Shown here piece after piece: positions 1-11,119 of a stretch of 64,000 bases of DNA. The DNA is from Nyssa sinensis (Eukaryota; Streptophyta; Magnoliopsida; Cornales; Nyssaceae). Where the stretch lies: the NCBI GenBank assembly GCA_008638375.1, contig CM018052.1, positions 14,970,450 to 15,034,449 on the forward strand. The letters are read 5' to 3'. The notes beneath the pieces were generated by a model. That model had not been told where the DNA came from and ran no database searches. It saw only the letters and a program-made list of their open reading frames with translations. Every line of letters begins with the position of its first letter. The first letter of the stretch is position 1. The position numbers and the translations under genes are program-made.

Positions 1-794
1 GGGGGCTCGAGTTCTGTCAAAGCTTGAATCTGGGATGGGTCGGCTTCGATGCCTCGATGGGAGACAAGAAAACCTAGAAACTTCCCACGGCTGACCCCAA
101 AGGTACATTTGGATGGGTTCAACTTCATCTTGTGCTTGTTTAAAATGTCAAAAGTCTTTTTCAAATGTTCAATGTGGTCTTCCTTCTGCTGGCTCTTGAC
201 CAGCATGTCATCAATGTAAACCTCCATCATGTCGCTGAGCAGAGGTTCAAACATTTTATTGAACAAACGTTGATATGTTGCTCCGGTGATTTTGAGGCCG
301 AAAGGCATTACCTTGTAACAGTACAAACCTCGTTCCGAGATAAAGGAGGTTTTTTCTTGGTCGGGAGGATACATTTGAATCTAGTTATATCCGGAGTATG
401 CATCCATGAAGCTCATTAACTCGTAACCAGCAGTTGCGTCAATGAGTTGATCAATTCTCGGGATTGGGAAGCTATCTTTTGGACAAGCTTTATTAAGATC
501 GGTGTAATCCATGCAGAATCTCCATTTACCATTCTTCTTTTTAACAAGGACGGTGTTAGCAAGCCATTCCGGGTAAAAGACCTCTCTGATTAACTTTGCA
601 GTCAACAACCTCTGAACTTCGTCGTTGATTATCTTATGTCTCTCTGAAGCGAATGGTCGTCTCTTTTGCCGTACGGGGTGGCAGTCAGGATCTGTCGTTA
701 GCTTATGGCAAATGCACGTCGGGTCAATACCCTCCATGTCTTTAGTTTCCCATGCAAATAGTGATAAGTGGGCTTTCAGAAATGTTATCATCAC
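1..794 (-). pseudogene. Reverse transcriptase domain of G1, partial
   Basis: RNA-dependent DNA polymerase of the element. Visible: the entry segment WETKDMEGIDP, the WLANTVLVKKKNGKWR and DYTDLNKACPKDSFP blocks, the FMDAYSGYNQIQM block, and the catalytic box read as VYIDDMLV (minus strand near 212-190), intact here unlike in G2. A TAG replaces the Gln codon after AYSGYN (near 380), so the reading frame is cut. The thumb/connection part (KHKMKLNPSKCTFG) reaches the left edge of the window. Confidence 0.88.
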
Positions 795-1136
795 TTCCTG
801 TTCTGATGGAGATAAATCTGCACTGATCTACAAGTAATGTGCTTCTTCATCAGAACCCACTGATACTTTCAACAGCTCTTGGACTAGAACGGCCATGTTT
901 TCTACACCTTAGGGGCTCAAAGGCTTATCGATTTTTGAAGGGCATTCCAAAGCGATACTTTGGTGAGCAATATCGGGAATGATAAGCCTCCGAGGTACCT
1001 GTAATTGCTATTTTTGACCTTTTAAGGCGACGACATGGCACTCCCGAGATAAGAACTGAGAGCCATGGGTAGTGCAAACACGATCGTTATGTACATATTT
1101 GAGGCATTGATAAAGGGTGGAGGTGACTGCCCCCAG

Positions 1137-1391
1137 TTAATGGAGCCATGGTCTTCCCATGATTATATTGTACGGAGATCGGGAGTCTACGATCACATAT
1201 TCAGATATCAGAGTTTTTTGTGCCTCGTCGACTCCTATGGTAGTTGGGAAGTTAATACTGCCCATGGGAGAGCTTAGGTGTCCATCAAAGCCAGCCATCA
1301 TTGCCGTGGTGCCTTTGAGGTCAGACACGTTGAGCTTCATCTTTTGGAAAGGCTCATAAAATAAAATATTAGCCGAACTGCCCGTATCCAC
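1137..1391 (-). pseudogene. Aspartic protease domain of G1
   Basis: Retroviral-type aspartic protease segment of the polyprotein, which would cleave Gag-Pol. The catalytic motif is DTGSSANILF at its start and the domain ends in the typical IIMGRPWLH. Upstream, toward gag, the frame continues as VL(V)DTGSS but is broken from gag by stops, so this is a relic of one gag-pol frame. Confidence 0.85.
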
Positions 1392-1549
1392 TAGTACTCT
1401 GGAAATGTCAAAATTTACGACTCGGAGAGTGATGACAAGCGCATCAGTAAGTGGACAGTGTATGCCAGCCAGATCTAACTCGGAGAACTGGATTTATGGT
1501 GAGGGTTTCAACCACTTTTCAAGAGTCATGACTTGAATGGGGATTGGTG

Positions 1550-3361
1550 TTACCTTAGTTTCTTGAGTATATCGTTTCCTTGCCCGATTTGATATTCCAG
1601 AGATGGAATTGGTAGCATGGAGGACGAGGATAATGTGATTATTTGGTTGGGGCGTTGGTTTTGACTTGTCCCCAGAGTGGACCCCTGATCTTGTCGTTGT
1701 GGCTGAGGCCTAGGGTCCTGCCGAGGTTGTTGGGGTTTCTGATTTTGAGTATTTTGTCCAGCCTCTTGTTGCACGAACTCTTTTAGCCGACCCCTCCGAA
1801 TCAATTGATCAATTTCTTGTTGGAGATGCCGAAAAAATTCTGTACTATGTCCGTGATCTCGGTGGAACTCGCAGTACTTACTACGATCTCGGGTATCCAG
1901 ATCACTATATAATGGTTCTGGACACTTGAAATCTCCATGTGCCCGGACCTGGTGATAGATCTGAGCAATGGAAGCAGTCAAGGGGGGTAATGGCACATTC
2001 AGAGGCGCATATGATTTGAATCGTCCCGAGGTTGGCTGGTTTTGACCTCGGGATGTTGTTCTTGTATCGGGACTCTTCGGTCTTTTGTTGGTATTGCCAG
2101 CATTCTGTGTTTGGGACTTGCCCTCCATTTGAGCTTGTTCCTTGGCAAGACGAAGTGATGTCCTGGTATCTTCCAGATTAATATGCTTTCTCGCCCGCTC
2201 CATAAGTGACGCCATATCTACTAGGGGGTTTTTCGTCAAGGAGTCGTGAAAACGCCCTGGCCAAAGTCCCGCATGTAAGGCGGCCACCAAAAAGGCTGCA
2301 CCATAATCAGTAATCTCAGTCAGCTCGGAATTAAATCGAGCAATATAATCCTTGAGCGATTCTCCCTTCCGTTACTTGATAGATAAGAGAAATTTTGGCC
2401 CCTTTCTGAGTCTCCTGCTAGTTAAAAAGTGATCAAGGAAATGCCTACTGAGCTCATAGAAGTTGGGGATCGAGTTAGGAGGGAGGTTGTGGAACCATCG
2501 CAGGGCTGCGCCTTTAAGACTTGTGACGAACGTTTGGCATAGAAATGCGTCGGTGGCGTCATGAAGGGCCATCGTATGTTGATAATTGGAAAGATGATCT
2601 CCAGGATCATTTAACCCTTCATAAGGTGTGAACTTTGGAACAATGAATTTGTGAGGACGTTCCTCGGTTAAAATAGCTATCGTAAAAGGAGTAGTAAACC
2701 TACCGAGAAGTCTTGCTATTTCGTCCTGTTGGGGAGGTTGATTTCCCTCTCGAGCAGGAGCTGTTTGTCCCATAGAATCCGTCACTTCCTCTGATCTCAT
2801 CGGTATTCTGGATGGAATAGAATGCTGAAGTCCTGGAATACCGACCTCAATTCCAGTGGGTTGGGGGTTATTTTGACTAGGATTAGCATGTTCGGATTGT
2901 CTTTGAAAGGAAGCGGGAGCCGGCTGAAGCGGTGGTCCGGATTGTACCAAATTAGCTCCTAAATTCGCGGGGCTAACAACACGGCCCCTACTGTAGTTAA
3001 TGAAATTAGGATGAACATTTGGAATGCCCCCCGGAACGTCATCTCGTACTAGAGCTGCACCCAATGGATAAAAGGGACGAGCACTAGGACCACCTTCTTC
3101 ATATCGCCTCCCACTAGTGGGATGAAATATTAGATGTCCACTTTCGGGCACTCTTGGGGGAGGAAGAACTGATGGATTTTGAGTTAAAGAAGCCAAGACT
3201 TGGGATATGGCTAAACGTTGAGCTTGAGTCTGATCAGATTGTTTCTACATCTGAGCTCGAATCTGATCAAGTTGTTGCTGTACAGGATCGGAGGTTGCAA
3301 CCTTTTCATCCTGAGCCAAAGGTTGGTTTGATATTGGTGTAGAGCGACGATTGGAAGCCAT
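1550..3361 (-). pseudogene. gag: gag (Ty3/gypsy), decayed
   Basis: Capsid and nucleocapsid precursor of the retrotransposon, which would package the element RNA in cytoplasmic particles. The start is the Met at 3361 (MASNRRS...), 52 nt after the primer-binding site. Seen in order: a long proline/glutamine-rich N-terminal part, the retrotransposon gag core (motifs RPHKFIVPKFTPYEG, LKGAALRWFHNLPPNSI, LSRHFLDHF), and a C-terminal zinc-knuckle-like segment KYCEFHRDHGHSTEF, in which the usual last Cys is replaced. A TAG interrupts near 3250 and a TAA near 2371 (after FLLSIK), splitting the frame into two long pieces. Unlike the G2 copy, the core here keeps the 24-residue stretch between FTPY and AFLCQ. 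Confidence 0.85.
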
Positions 3362-3412
3362 GACTACCAAAAACTTTAAACGAAGAAAACGATATAAAGA
3401 AGAATGATAAAC

Positions 3413-3434
3413 GTTTCCACAGACAGCGCCAAGC
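3413..3434 (-). promoter_or_regulatory. Primer-binding site of G1
   Basis: Immediately inside the LTR the minus strand reads GCTTGGCGCTGTCTGTGG, a TTGGCGCCGTCTGTGG-like site of the kind used by Tat-lineage plant gypsy elements. Element G2 has GTTTGGCGTCGTTTGTGC at the matching place. Confidence 0.7.
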
Positions 3435-4032
3435 TGATGCAGCTATTTTTGGCTCGTCAAGGATACGACCGTCGCTGCGAATGAACCTGCAAAGAAATAA
3501 GATGAAAAGCCACCGGGAATGGCTCCGGTGGGTAGCCGCTCCGATGGTTCAATGAGATCAAGTAGAGAGAAAATCACTTGATCTAATAATATCTTCTTGT
3601 TATCACTTCAATAAAAATCAGATCCTATATACATACCTTTTCCAGTGTATTTATAGGTTAATGGAGTTTTGTTTTTTGTGCTAAGCGGTGGATGCAATGA
3701 TATCTTTATGTCACTGTCCATTATGATTTTACAGTGATGTAGGGCTAAGACTTATTTTGTCTTTGGTCAGAGCTAGACTCTGCCGTCTGTCAAGCGGCAC
3801 AGAATTCATCATGACGGCACACGTCATAATAATTTTTGTAAATGGTTGTCCTATCATGACATCGGTATTCCGAGATACTCTGGTAGTGACTTCGGTAGCC
3901 TTAAGAAACAACCTAGGCTATTGTTGAGTGTATCGGAATGAAATAACCTCTTTATACTTATTTTGACAAGTTTATATAATTCAAGCTGGACACGTGTCAG
4001 GCCCTAATTGGGAGTATATTTTTGGTGTATCA
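3435..4032 (-). repeat. 5' LTR of gypsy element G1
   Basis: On the minus strand this 598-bp block begins TGATACACC and ends ATCA, directly before the primer-binding site. The start resembles the LTR start of element G2 (TGATATACC). A TATA box (TATAAATA on the minus strand, plus positions 3648-3655) lies about 380 bp into the LTR, as expected for a U3 promoter driving leftward transcription. The outer boundary could also be read three bases further out because of a CATCA repeat. Confidence 0.8.
3648..3655 (-). promoter_or_regulatory. TATA box of G1 LTR
   Basis: The minus strand reads TATAAATA followed by a leader leading to the primer-binding site about 215 bp downstream. Position inside the LTR fits the retrotransposon core promoter. 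Confidence 0.6.
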
Positions 4033-4148
4033 TCAGTTAAGAAATCTATGATCATATGGCCCTACCTCCTGAATTCCTCTGGATCTAGAGGGTTCATGGT
4101 GTTGGTGAAAACATTTTCAAGTATATGGTTGTCCTTGAGGGTACCCAT
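4033..4148 (-). pseudogene. Aromatic-L-amino-acid (tyrosine-type) decarboxylase, 5' coding fragment
   Basis: Read leftwards from the ATG at 4148, the frame gives a start MGTLKDN, then [10 protein letters not shown], a stop codon TAG, and [10 protein letters not shown]. The block [23 protein letters not shown] is the N-terminal signature of plant group II PLP-dependent decarboxylases (tyrosine/DOPA or tryptophan decarboxylases), which convert aromatic amino acids to amines in the cytosol. The invariant Gln is TAG here, a single C-to-T change from CAG. After LTD the frame runs directly into the LTR of gypsy G1, so the remaining ~470 codons, if still present, lie left of the window. Too short for the ORF to be long, but 19 of 20 signature residues match what I recall of the family. 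Which substrate it served cannot be told from this part. Confidence 0.85.
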
Positions 4149-4356
4149 TCGAATCGGGAATGGGTTGTGTGATATTGAGAAATGCTCTTTGGAAGAAGAA
4201 AATTGAGAGAAAAATTAAGTTTGTATTTGTTCATTGAGAGATGAGTTTAAATAGAGTCGTTTGGCGGGAGTTGATGGTGACAGTCTTTAATTCTGAGAAA
4301 ATTCTTTATTATATTCATATCATCGCATCGTACGATCAGATGGTATGTCTCGTGAA
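4149..4356 (-). promoter_or_regulatory. Core promoter and 5' UTR of the broken decarboxylase gene
   Basis: Upstream of the ATG at 4148 the minus strand has a pyrimidine/A-rich leader and, about 100 bp upstream, CTATTTAAAC (plus 4245-4254), a good plant TATA box. About 100 bp further up the sequence ends at the copia LTR (4357), so this gene lost both its distal promoter and its coding body to retrotransposons. The rest of the promoter may continue beyond 14516. Confidence 0.6.
4352..4356. repeat. Target-site duplication of the copia element, left copy
   Basis: GTGAA directly before the LTR start TGTTA; partner ATGAA at 14511-14515 directly after the other LTR. One transition apart, as expected for an old insertion. 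Confidence 0.65.
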
Positions 4357-5189
4357 TGTTAAAAATAAATAAATTTTTGAGTCTAATAATTAATTGTTTT
4401 TGAGTTAAAATTAAAAAATGGTCCCCACGCATTAATTTGGTGGGTCCATATGAAAATGTATTCTCCTTTATGGGAAGATTAAGATCATATATTGGTTACT
4501 CAAAATCATTAAAGATTGAATGAGTAATTGCTCCAAATATCACTACTTGAAAATAATAACAAAAACTTGAAACTTGTGTCCCACATAATATATGTACAAG
4601 GCTTTTAAAAAGTATATATACAATTAACTTGAAGGAATGTTTGGGCCCTAAAGGGCACCCAAGTTTTGTGGAAGGACACACACGCGCGCTGCTGCCCCGC
4701 ACCGAACTGGGTCGAGTTTGAGCCTTGCCCCACTAAGTATATGTTTTTTTGAAAAAAATTTATTTAAATATTTTTCTAAAATGTTTTCGTTTTTTTCACT
4801 GTTACAAAACAGTCCAAAACGCTGTCGTTTAGTTACTAGGATAATTAAATCCAACGCTGTTATTTAGTGATTGCGTTTAGTTTTAGTTTTAGTTTAAATC
4901 CAAAACTTACCTTTGGTTTGATTTTGATTGAACAATCATCTTCTTCGATTTGAATTCTCTGTGTAATACTCCAAAAATCTGAAAAACTAAAATAAATAAA
5001 ATGCCCCACCATTTTTGACTTATATAATTCAGTATATATGAATTACAATGACCCAAAATGGCACAACTACAAATTAAGAATTTAAATTAAAATTTTATAA
5101 AATCGTCAATGTATCTAATTCAACCAATATATTGGCGAAAAACATATACAGTAATGGATGCCAGAAAAATACGTTTATATATATACATG

Positions 5190-5412
5190 TGAATTAATAT
5201 ATATATATATATATATAAATAAGTGTATACGATATTATGTATATGTGTGTAATGTATATCCGTATAAGATACGTATATATATATAGATATATATATATAT
5301 GGCAGCACAAGGCAATACGTTTGGGAAATTCTAGAATTACAAGACATGATACAGGCTTAGGTGAATTCGGAAGCTTCCTTAAGGGAAGCGGTTGGGAGTT
5401 GGTAGAGTAGGT

Positions 5413-5454
<42 letters not shown>

Positions 5455-5494
5455 ACAATAGATTTTTTTGGGTAGAATGCATCTAGACTAATCC

Positions 5495-5533
<39 letters not shown>

Positions 5534-5536
5534 AAG
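5190..5536. repeat. AT-dinucleotide microsatellites
   Basis: Four runs of alternating T and A (near 5195-5217, 5275-5300, 5418-5450 and 5503-5527) inside element A. Confidence 0.8.
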
Positions 5537-6479
5537 TGTGTATAGGGCAGCCGAAAACTCAAATGGTTAAATGTGAGCAAGCAACCCATTTCAGCAACAA
5601 AAAGGAGAGGGCCATGCGTGAGGAAGCAGAAGCAAGAGGAAGAGATCGAGAGAAGCAATAGAGCATAGAAAAGGAAGCCAGGGCAGGTAAGACTTTTAAT
5701 TTGAAGTTTATAAAATTGCATTGTTATTCAACTGGGTTTTCAAAACTTTAAGCAAAACGCCTAAAAGATTATAAGGTTCAAAATTATATGAAAAATGATG
5801 AATTTAGGAAGAAACAAGGAGTGATTTGGTGGAGAAATGAAGGAGAAAAGTAAGGTTGCAGGTTTCGGGTGGTGAGGAATTTTGGCGGATCTAAAGGATT
5901 TGGGGATTGAGGAAGTGTTCCCCTAAATCCCAGAAGTGTATAGGAAGAAAAATAGAGAAGAAAAAGTGTCTAAAACACAACGAAATAGGAAGAAATGGCA
6001 TCGCCAAAAAAATGACCCTCGTCGGAGCAGCCATTGTGAGTGGTTGTTCGATGGCTAAAGGTTTAATCAATTAAGGATTTAACCTTAGAAATGGAAACCC
6101 TAGGGAAAATGGAATTTAACCTCATTAAAAAGATGTCGAAATTCCACCGGCGATGAGTCACCGGCGCCGAAGAATACGCTGGAAGTTGGCCGGAGAAGAA
6201 GACTGTTTGGGGTGGTCTTAGGTTGGATCTGGGTTCGGGTCGGTACCCGACCCATCGCACATTTGGGTTATAGCTGAAACGGCGTAGTATTAAGATTGAT
6301 TTAAAAGTATGACCATGGCGTTTGGCTGCATGGATAATAAATTAGGTAATTAACCATGTTCTATATAGGGGATATCCTATCCCTGAATTAGACCTTGTCC
6401 ACTGTTTGACTCTGAATCAGTTAGGAAAAAAAAAAAAAGGGAACAGTACGATCAGTGGGATTTGACCCACTAACGCGCA

Positions 6480-6585
6480 TACGTGTGAACCCTAGTTCAC
6501 ACATGTGGACCACTGTGCCATCGTGGACCATTGTGCCACCATGGCACATGTGGACTACTGTGCCACCATGGCACATGTGACATAA
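6480..6585. repeat. Short imperfect repeats of TGTGGACCACTGTGCCA
   Basis: Within element A the stretch has four near-copies of a 17-25 bp unit, each containing the palindrome-like CCATGG/TGTGCCA core with CACATGTG. A local slippage product. Confidence 0.6.
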
Positions 6586-8701
6586 TATTAACTAAATAAA
6601 TATATAATATAAAATTAAATAATTTAATTTAATTATTATAAATTATCTTGTTACCCTAATAAATTAAACAAGTATAGTATTTTAACTATTTCGGGCATTC
6701 TGGACCCAATAGCGGGATTCGTTTTACGAGACATAATTCTAAAAAATTAAGAAGCGTAAAAATTAAAATTACTGCTTTACCCTTAGTGACGCCAGAAGTC
6801 AAATGAAGTCCAAATTGAGATCCAGAAAATACTACCTTAATGTTTTTCGACATTCTGGATCCAACGGCGGAATCGATTTTCTCAAATTTGACCCCTAAGC
6901 TAGTGATATAGGAAAAATACATCACTATTTGATAACTAATGTGCATCGAATCACTGTTATAGGACTCCTAGAATTAATCTAAGGCACAAGTGGACATATT
7001 GAGCTATTCCCAACGAACTGTGAGTAACTTGAACTTTTGACTTGGTGTTATTTTGACTGTCATAGCATTTTCATATACTGTTCTATTTAAATGCATACAT
7101 TTTGTACTGCATAAAATTTGGCATGATTCCATTCTGTTCTGTTATATGCTATTCGGATTCTGTTTTGCTTTATTATGTTCTGACTCTTGGGCCCAATACT
7201 GAAATTGAGCGATGTGGCATAAGTAGGTCAGAAGCAAACCCAAAGGGTAAAGGCCCCATGAGTGTCCGCATATGGTAGTTGGGAAAGGCTCAAACATACT
7301 TAATAATATGCCTGATTGATATATTGGCATTCTGTTCTATTCTGTTCTGCTCATTTCTGTCTTGTTCTGTTCTGTTTTGTTTTGAACTGTTCTATTCTAC
7401 TTAAACTGCATTTAATCATGCATTTTATTTGGAATTATTACTTTTAAAATGATTAAAATTATCCATGTGCTTTATATACAAAAAACTGGTTTTGAAACCC
7501 ATTGCAAGGAACCTATGTTACTCACTAGGCTTATTAAAGCTCACTTTATTATACTCACATTTTTTTTTCAAGTGAAGATCCTAGTGGCAAGGACTAAAAG
7601 GTTAAAATCCTTAGAAATTTTCGAAGGACTTTATGAAGCCATTTCATTTTTGTAGTCTACCTCATTTTTGATTATTTTGTATAACTATACGCACAATGAT
7701 GTAACTTTTGTAAGTTAAGCTATGTATAAACCAACTATGATCATATTTAGTTGCTCTGCCAAGTAAGCATGCATTCTCTTATTTAATTTTCGCTACTTAA
7801 CTCTTGTGTAATAAATGCATCTTACTTGGAGTTACAAGTGAATGGCCTGAGGTTAGGATTACTATCAGTATTTTGATAAATTAAAATACGATGGGTTCCT
7901 AACTGGCCGGTCGCATACCCTTAATCCGCATAGGGTGGGTTTTGAGATGTGACATTGCACCTGTACGTTCAAACTGAATCGTAGTAATTCTTTGAATAGG
8001 GATGACCCTTGGACTCGTGACTGTACTAAATAGTCATGACAAACCCTATAAATACCCTACGCAATTCATTAATCAATATCGTTTTTCATAATTGAGTGTT
8101 TTTTTTTACATATTGAGAAAGAGTTTAAAAACATTGTTTGATTCACCAGATACATAGTTTGAAGTGCTTCTACTCTGCATGTTGATTATGGTATCCTCGA
8201 AAGCAACATCCGCGAAGCTCAAAGCACCACTGTGAGGGATGAATTTTCTTTAAGGATATTGTGTCAAACACAAGCCTTGATCTCTGTATTATTCCCGTTT
8301 CTGCCAATTCTGTAAGTTTTATAGCTTTTGAATCTGTCTATTGTATTTCTATATTGTGGAGAAATACTGTTTTTATATTTTCATAGTTTCTGAATATTCA
8401 GTTTCTAATTTTGTAAAATTTTATACTATCTTGGTTTCAAACTTTTCTATTTTTTCAAAACATTTTTTATGTTTATCAAAACAGTTTTTTTTTTTTTTCT
8501 AATTTGAAATAAGCATTGTTTTAAGTATTGGTACTAACAATCTTAAAACAAATCCTTTCTTTGTCTGTTTTTTATAAAACAGTGTTTTATTTTCTATTTT
8601 AGTTTGCATTATTTTATTTCCTACAGAATGTTTTGTTCAAAATACTGTACTTCTGTTTTACAAATTTTAATTTGTGGAAAAATTTGTACTATAGTTTTTA
8701 A

Positions 8702-9566
8702 ATGTCAACTAAAACAACCCAAAATTCTACTACTATTGTTGTGGCACCTGCACCTGTTATAGTGTCGGTTCCTGTAAACCATAATGAGAAACTAGAGAAA
8801 TTTAGTGGGACTGATTTTAAGAGATGGCAGCAAAAGATGTTTTATCTCACTACTCTGAATTTGACTCAATTCCTTCATGAAGATGCGCCTATGCTGAGGG
8901 AGAATGAGACCGATAAGTAAGTGGTTGCCGCAGTCAATGCTTGCTTGGAAGCATGCTGACTTCGTATGTCGAAACAATGTCTTTAATGGCTTGGAAAACA
9001 CATTATATAATGTGTATAGTCGAATCAAGACTGCAAGGGAACTATGGGACTTTCTTGACAGAAAGTACAAAATGGAATATATAGGCATGGAGAAGTTCGT
9101 GGTGGGTAGATTCCTAGACTATAAAATGATTGACTCCAAGAAGGTGATTTATCAAATTCAAGATCTTCATGTTATCTTGCATGACATTCATGCAGAAGGC
9201 ATGTCCTTAAGTGAATCCTTCCAAGTGGTTATGATCATTGAAAAGTTTCCTCCTTCTAAGAAAGAATTCAAGAGTTACCTAAAGCACAAGCAAAAGGACA
9301 TGAAGCTTGAAGACTTGATCGTGAGATTAAGGATTAAAAAAGACAATAATCGTACTTCTGAAAGGAAAGCAGGGAAAGCCATTATGGAAGCTAAGGCAAA
9401 CATGGTGGAACAAGGTCAAACCTCTCACAACAAGAAAAGGAAGCATTCTGACATTGGTGCTAAATAAGGGCCCAAAGGCAATGACAACAAAAAGTTTAAA
9501 GGAGAATTTTACATATGTGGCAAGCCAGGCCATTGTGCAAAGGATTGTTACATCAAGAAACAAGGC
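8702..9566 (+). pseudogene. gag: gag of the copia element, decayed
   Basis: Starts MSTKTTQN and continues through the copia gag domain: LEKFSGTDFKRWQQKM, DFVCRNNVFNGLENTLYNVY, ARELWDFLDRKYK, and VVMIIEKFPPSKKEFKSYL. A zinc knuckle follows as [13 protein letters not shown]; the first Cys of the CCHC box is replaced by Tyr. Breaks: a stop after NETDK near 8919, a 4-base duplication (TTGC) near 8940 that shifts frame, TAA at 9465, and another frameshift near 9566. Confidence 0.85.
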
Positions 9567-9940
9567 TAAGGGAATCTAACAAGAAGCAAGCTCAGGCCAA
9601 CATAACTGAGGTAGACAATATTTCAGATTATGTGTCTGAAATGAATCTTTCAGTTGTAGTTTCCGAAGTCAACTTCATTGGTAGCAATACCAAAGAATGG
9701 TGGGTGGACACTGGGGCTACTCGCCATGTTTGCTCTGATAAGAAGATGTTCTTATCGTATCATGTTATAGATAATGGAGAACAACTTTTTATGGGCAACT
9801 CCTCAACTTTCAAGGTTGAAGGTCAAGGACAAGTGGTATTGAAGATAACATCTAGAAAAGAGCTTACCCTCAACAATGTGTTACATGTGCCGGATATCCG
9901 AAAGAACTTGGTGTTTGGATCATTGTTAAGCAAAAAATGA
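9567..9940 (+). pseudogene. Protease domain of the copia element
   Basis: Copia-type aspartic protease. The catalytic motif is [18 protein letters not shown] (near 9700), followed by [16 protein letters not shown] and [15 protein letters not shown], all typical of the family. The frame ends in TGA at 9938, after which the gag-pre-integrase segment resumes in the same frame. Confidence 0.88.
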
Positions 9941-10780
9941 TTCAAACTGGTGTTTGTGTTTGATAAATTTGTCCTTACCAAAAATGGGATGTATATGGGT
10001 AAGGGATATATGAGCGATGGGCTCTTTAAGATGAATATAATGACTGTTGTACCTTCTATTAATGATAACAAGAACACAACTTTTACTGATATGCTTGACT
10101 CTTCAAATATATGGCATGGTAGACTATGGCATATTAATTATGGTACATTGCGTAGATTAGTTAATATGGAATGTTTGCCTAAAATAGAATTTCATTCAAA
10201 TCATAAATGTGAGACTTGCGCAGAAGCAAAGCTTACAAGAACTTTTTTTTAATAAATTGAAAGAAGTAGTGAACCTCTAGAATTAATACATTTAGATATT
10301 TGTGATCTAAAATTTATTCAAACTAGAGGTGGTAAGAAATATTTTCTTACCTTTATAGATGATTGCACAAGATATTGTTATGTTTACTTGTTGAGAAATA
10401 AAGATGAGGCATTAAAAATGTTTAAGCATGACAATAATGAGGTAGAGAATCAACTTGATAAGAAAATTAAGATATTGAGAAGTGATAGGGGTGGTGAATA
10501 TGAAACACCTTTGGGTGAATTTTATTCACAACATGGTATTATAAACTAAACTACTACACTCTATTCACCTCAACAAAATGGGATTGCTGAACGAAAAAAT
10601 AGAACTTTAAAAGAAATAATAACGCATTGCTATCAAGTTCTGGACTACCTCAAAATTTGTGGGGAAGAGCAATTCTTTTCACAAACTATATTCTCAATCA
10701 AATACCTTCAAAGAAAACCAATAAGCCCCCATACGAGTTATGAAAAGGTTGAAGACCTTTTTACAAATACTTAAAAGTGT
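9941..10780 (+). pseudogene. Integrase domain of the copia element
   Basis: Would insert the cDNA into the host genome. Seen: the zinc-binding N-terminus with WHGRLWHI and CETCAEAKLT, then the catalytic core LIHLDICDL, LRSDRGGEY and SPQQNGIAERKNRTL, giving the D,D,E set. A length change in the T run near 10245-10252 shifts the frame just before the core, and a TAA follows GIIN near 10548. Further frameshifts follow after 10620. Confidence 0.85.
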
Positions 10781-11119
10781 GAGGGGTGTTTGGCTAAAGT
10801 GGTAGTTCCTATACCTAAAAAGGTAAAAAATGACCAAAAAATATTGATTGTGTTTTCATAGGGTATACTCATAATAATAGTGCACATTGATTTCTGATTC
10901 ATAAATTAAAAATTCTCGATATGCATGTTAATAATATTATTTAGTCAAGGAATACATCATTTTTTTAACATGTATTTTCTCACAAATCAATACAGGAGTC
11001 AGTTCAAATAAAAGAACTCATGACATTGCAGTAGGGCAGTAGTCAAGACCAACAAGATAATGATGAACGTAGATGAAGCAAAAGAACTAGAACATCAAAA
11101 TCTTTTGGTCCAGATTTTC

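Larger units (their letters stand above)
1..4032 (-). mobile_element. Ty3/gypsy retrotransposon, Tat-like, 5' half (element G1)
   Basis: Read leftwards from position 4032 this is LTR, primer-binding site, gag, protease and the first half of reverse transcriptase; RNase H, integrase and the 3' LTR would lie left of the window. The layout and protein motifs closely match the complete element at 40435-57525, so I call the same lineage. The coding region carries several in-frame stops (for example within gag near 3250 and 2371, and in RT near 380), so this copy is dead for protein production. It inserted in the first coding codons of a decarboxylase gene (4033-4148). No target duplication can be checked because the other end is missing; the flanking five bases on this side would be TCAGT. 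Confidence 0.9.
4962..7954 (+). mobile_element. Long solo LTR (element A) inside the copia 5' LTR
   Basis: The copia LTR alignment breaks after 4961 and resumes at 7955. The insert starts TGTAATACTCC and ends GAGATGTGACA, and its inner end carries CCGCATAGGGTGGGTTTT. This is the same end structure as the long LTRs at 23250, 35906, 45334 and 50165. It contains the GTTACTCACT block near 7520 and two copies of the 'interrupted TTCTGG-CCAA' module (6700-6890). No second LTR or internal coding region is present, so a solo LTR is the simplest reading; Del/Tekay-type gypsy LTRs are this long. No clear 5-bp duplication (flanks CTCTG and TTGCA). Confidence 0.7.
4357..8539 (+). repeat. 5' LTR of copia element, split by a solo LTR
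   Basis: The two parts, 4357-4961 and 7955-8539 (together 1190 bp), align to the 1246-bp LTR at 13265-14510. The LTR starts TGTTA and ends CTAACA. Shared landmarks include TGGTGGGTCCATAT, the TATA-like CCTATAAATACCC near 8046, and GAAGTGCTTCTACTCT. No ordinary tRNA-Met primer-binding site is recognisable after 8539. Confidence 0.85.

Noticed and set aside
5120..5721. Minus-strand frames rich in Ile and Tyr
   Set aside because: Translations of AT microsatellites.
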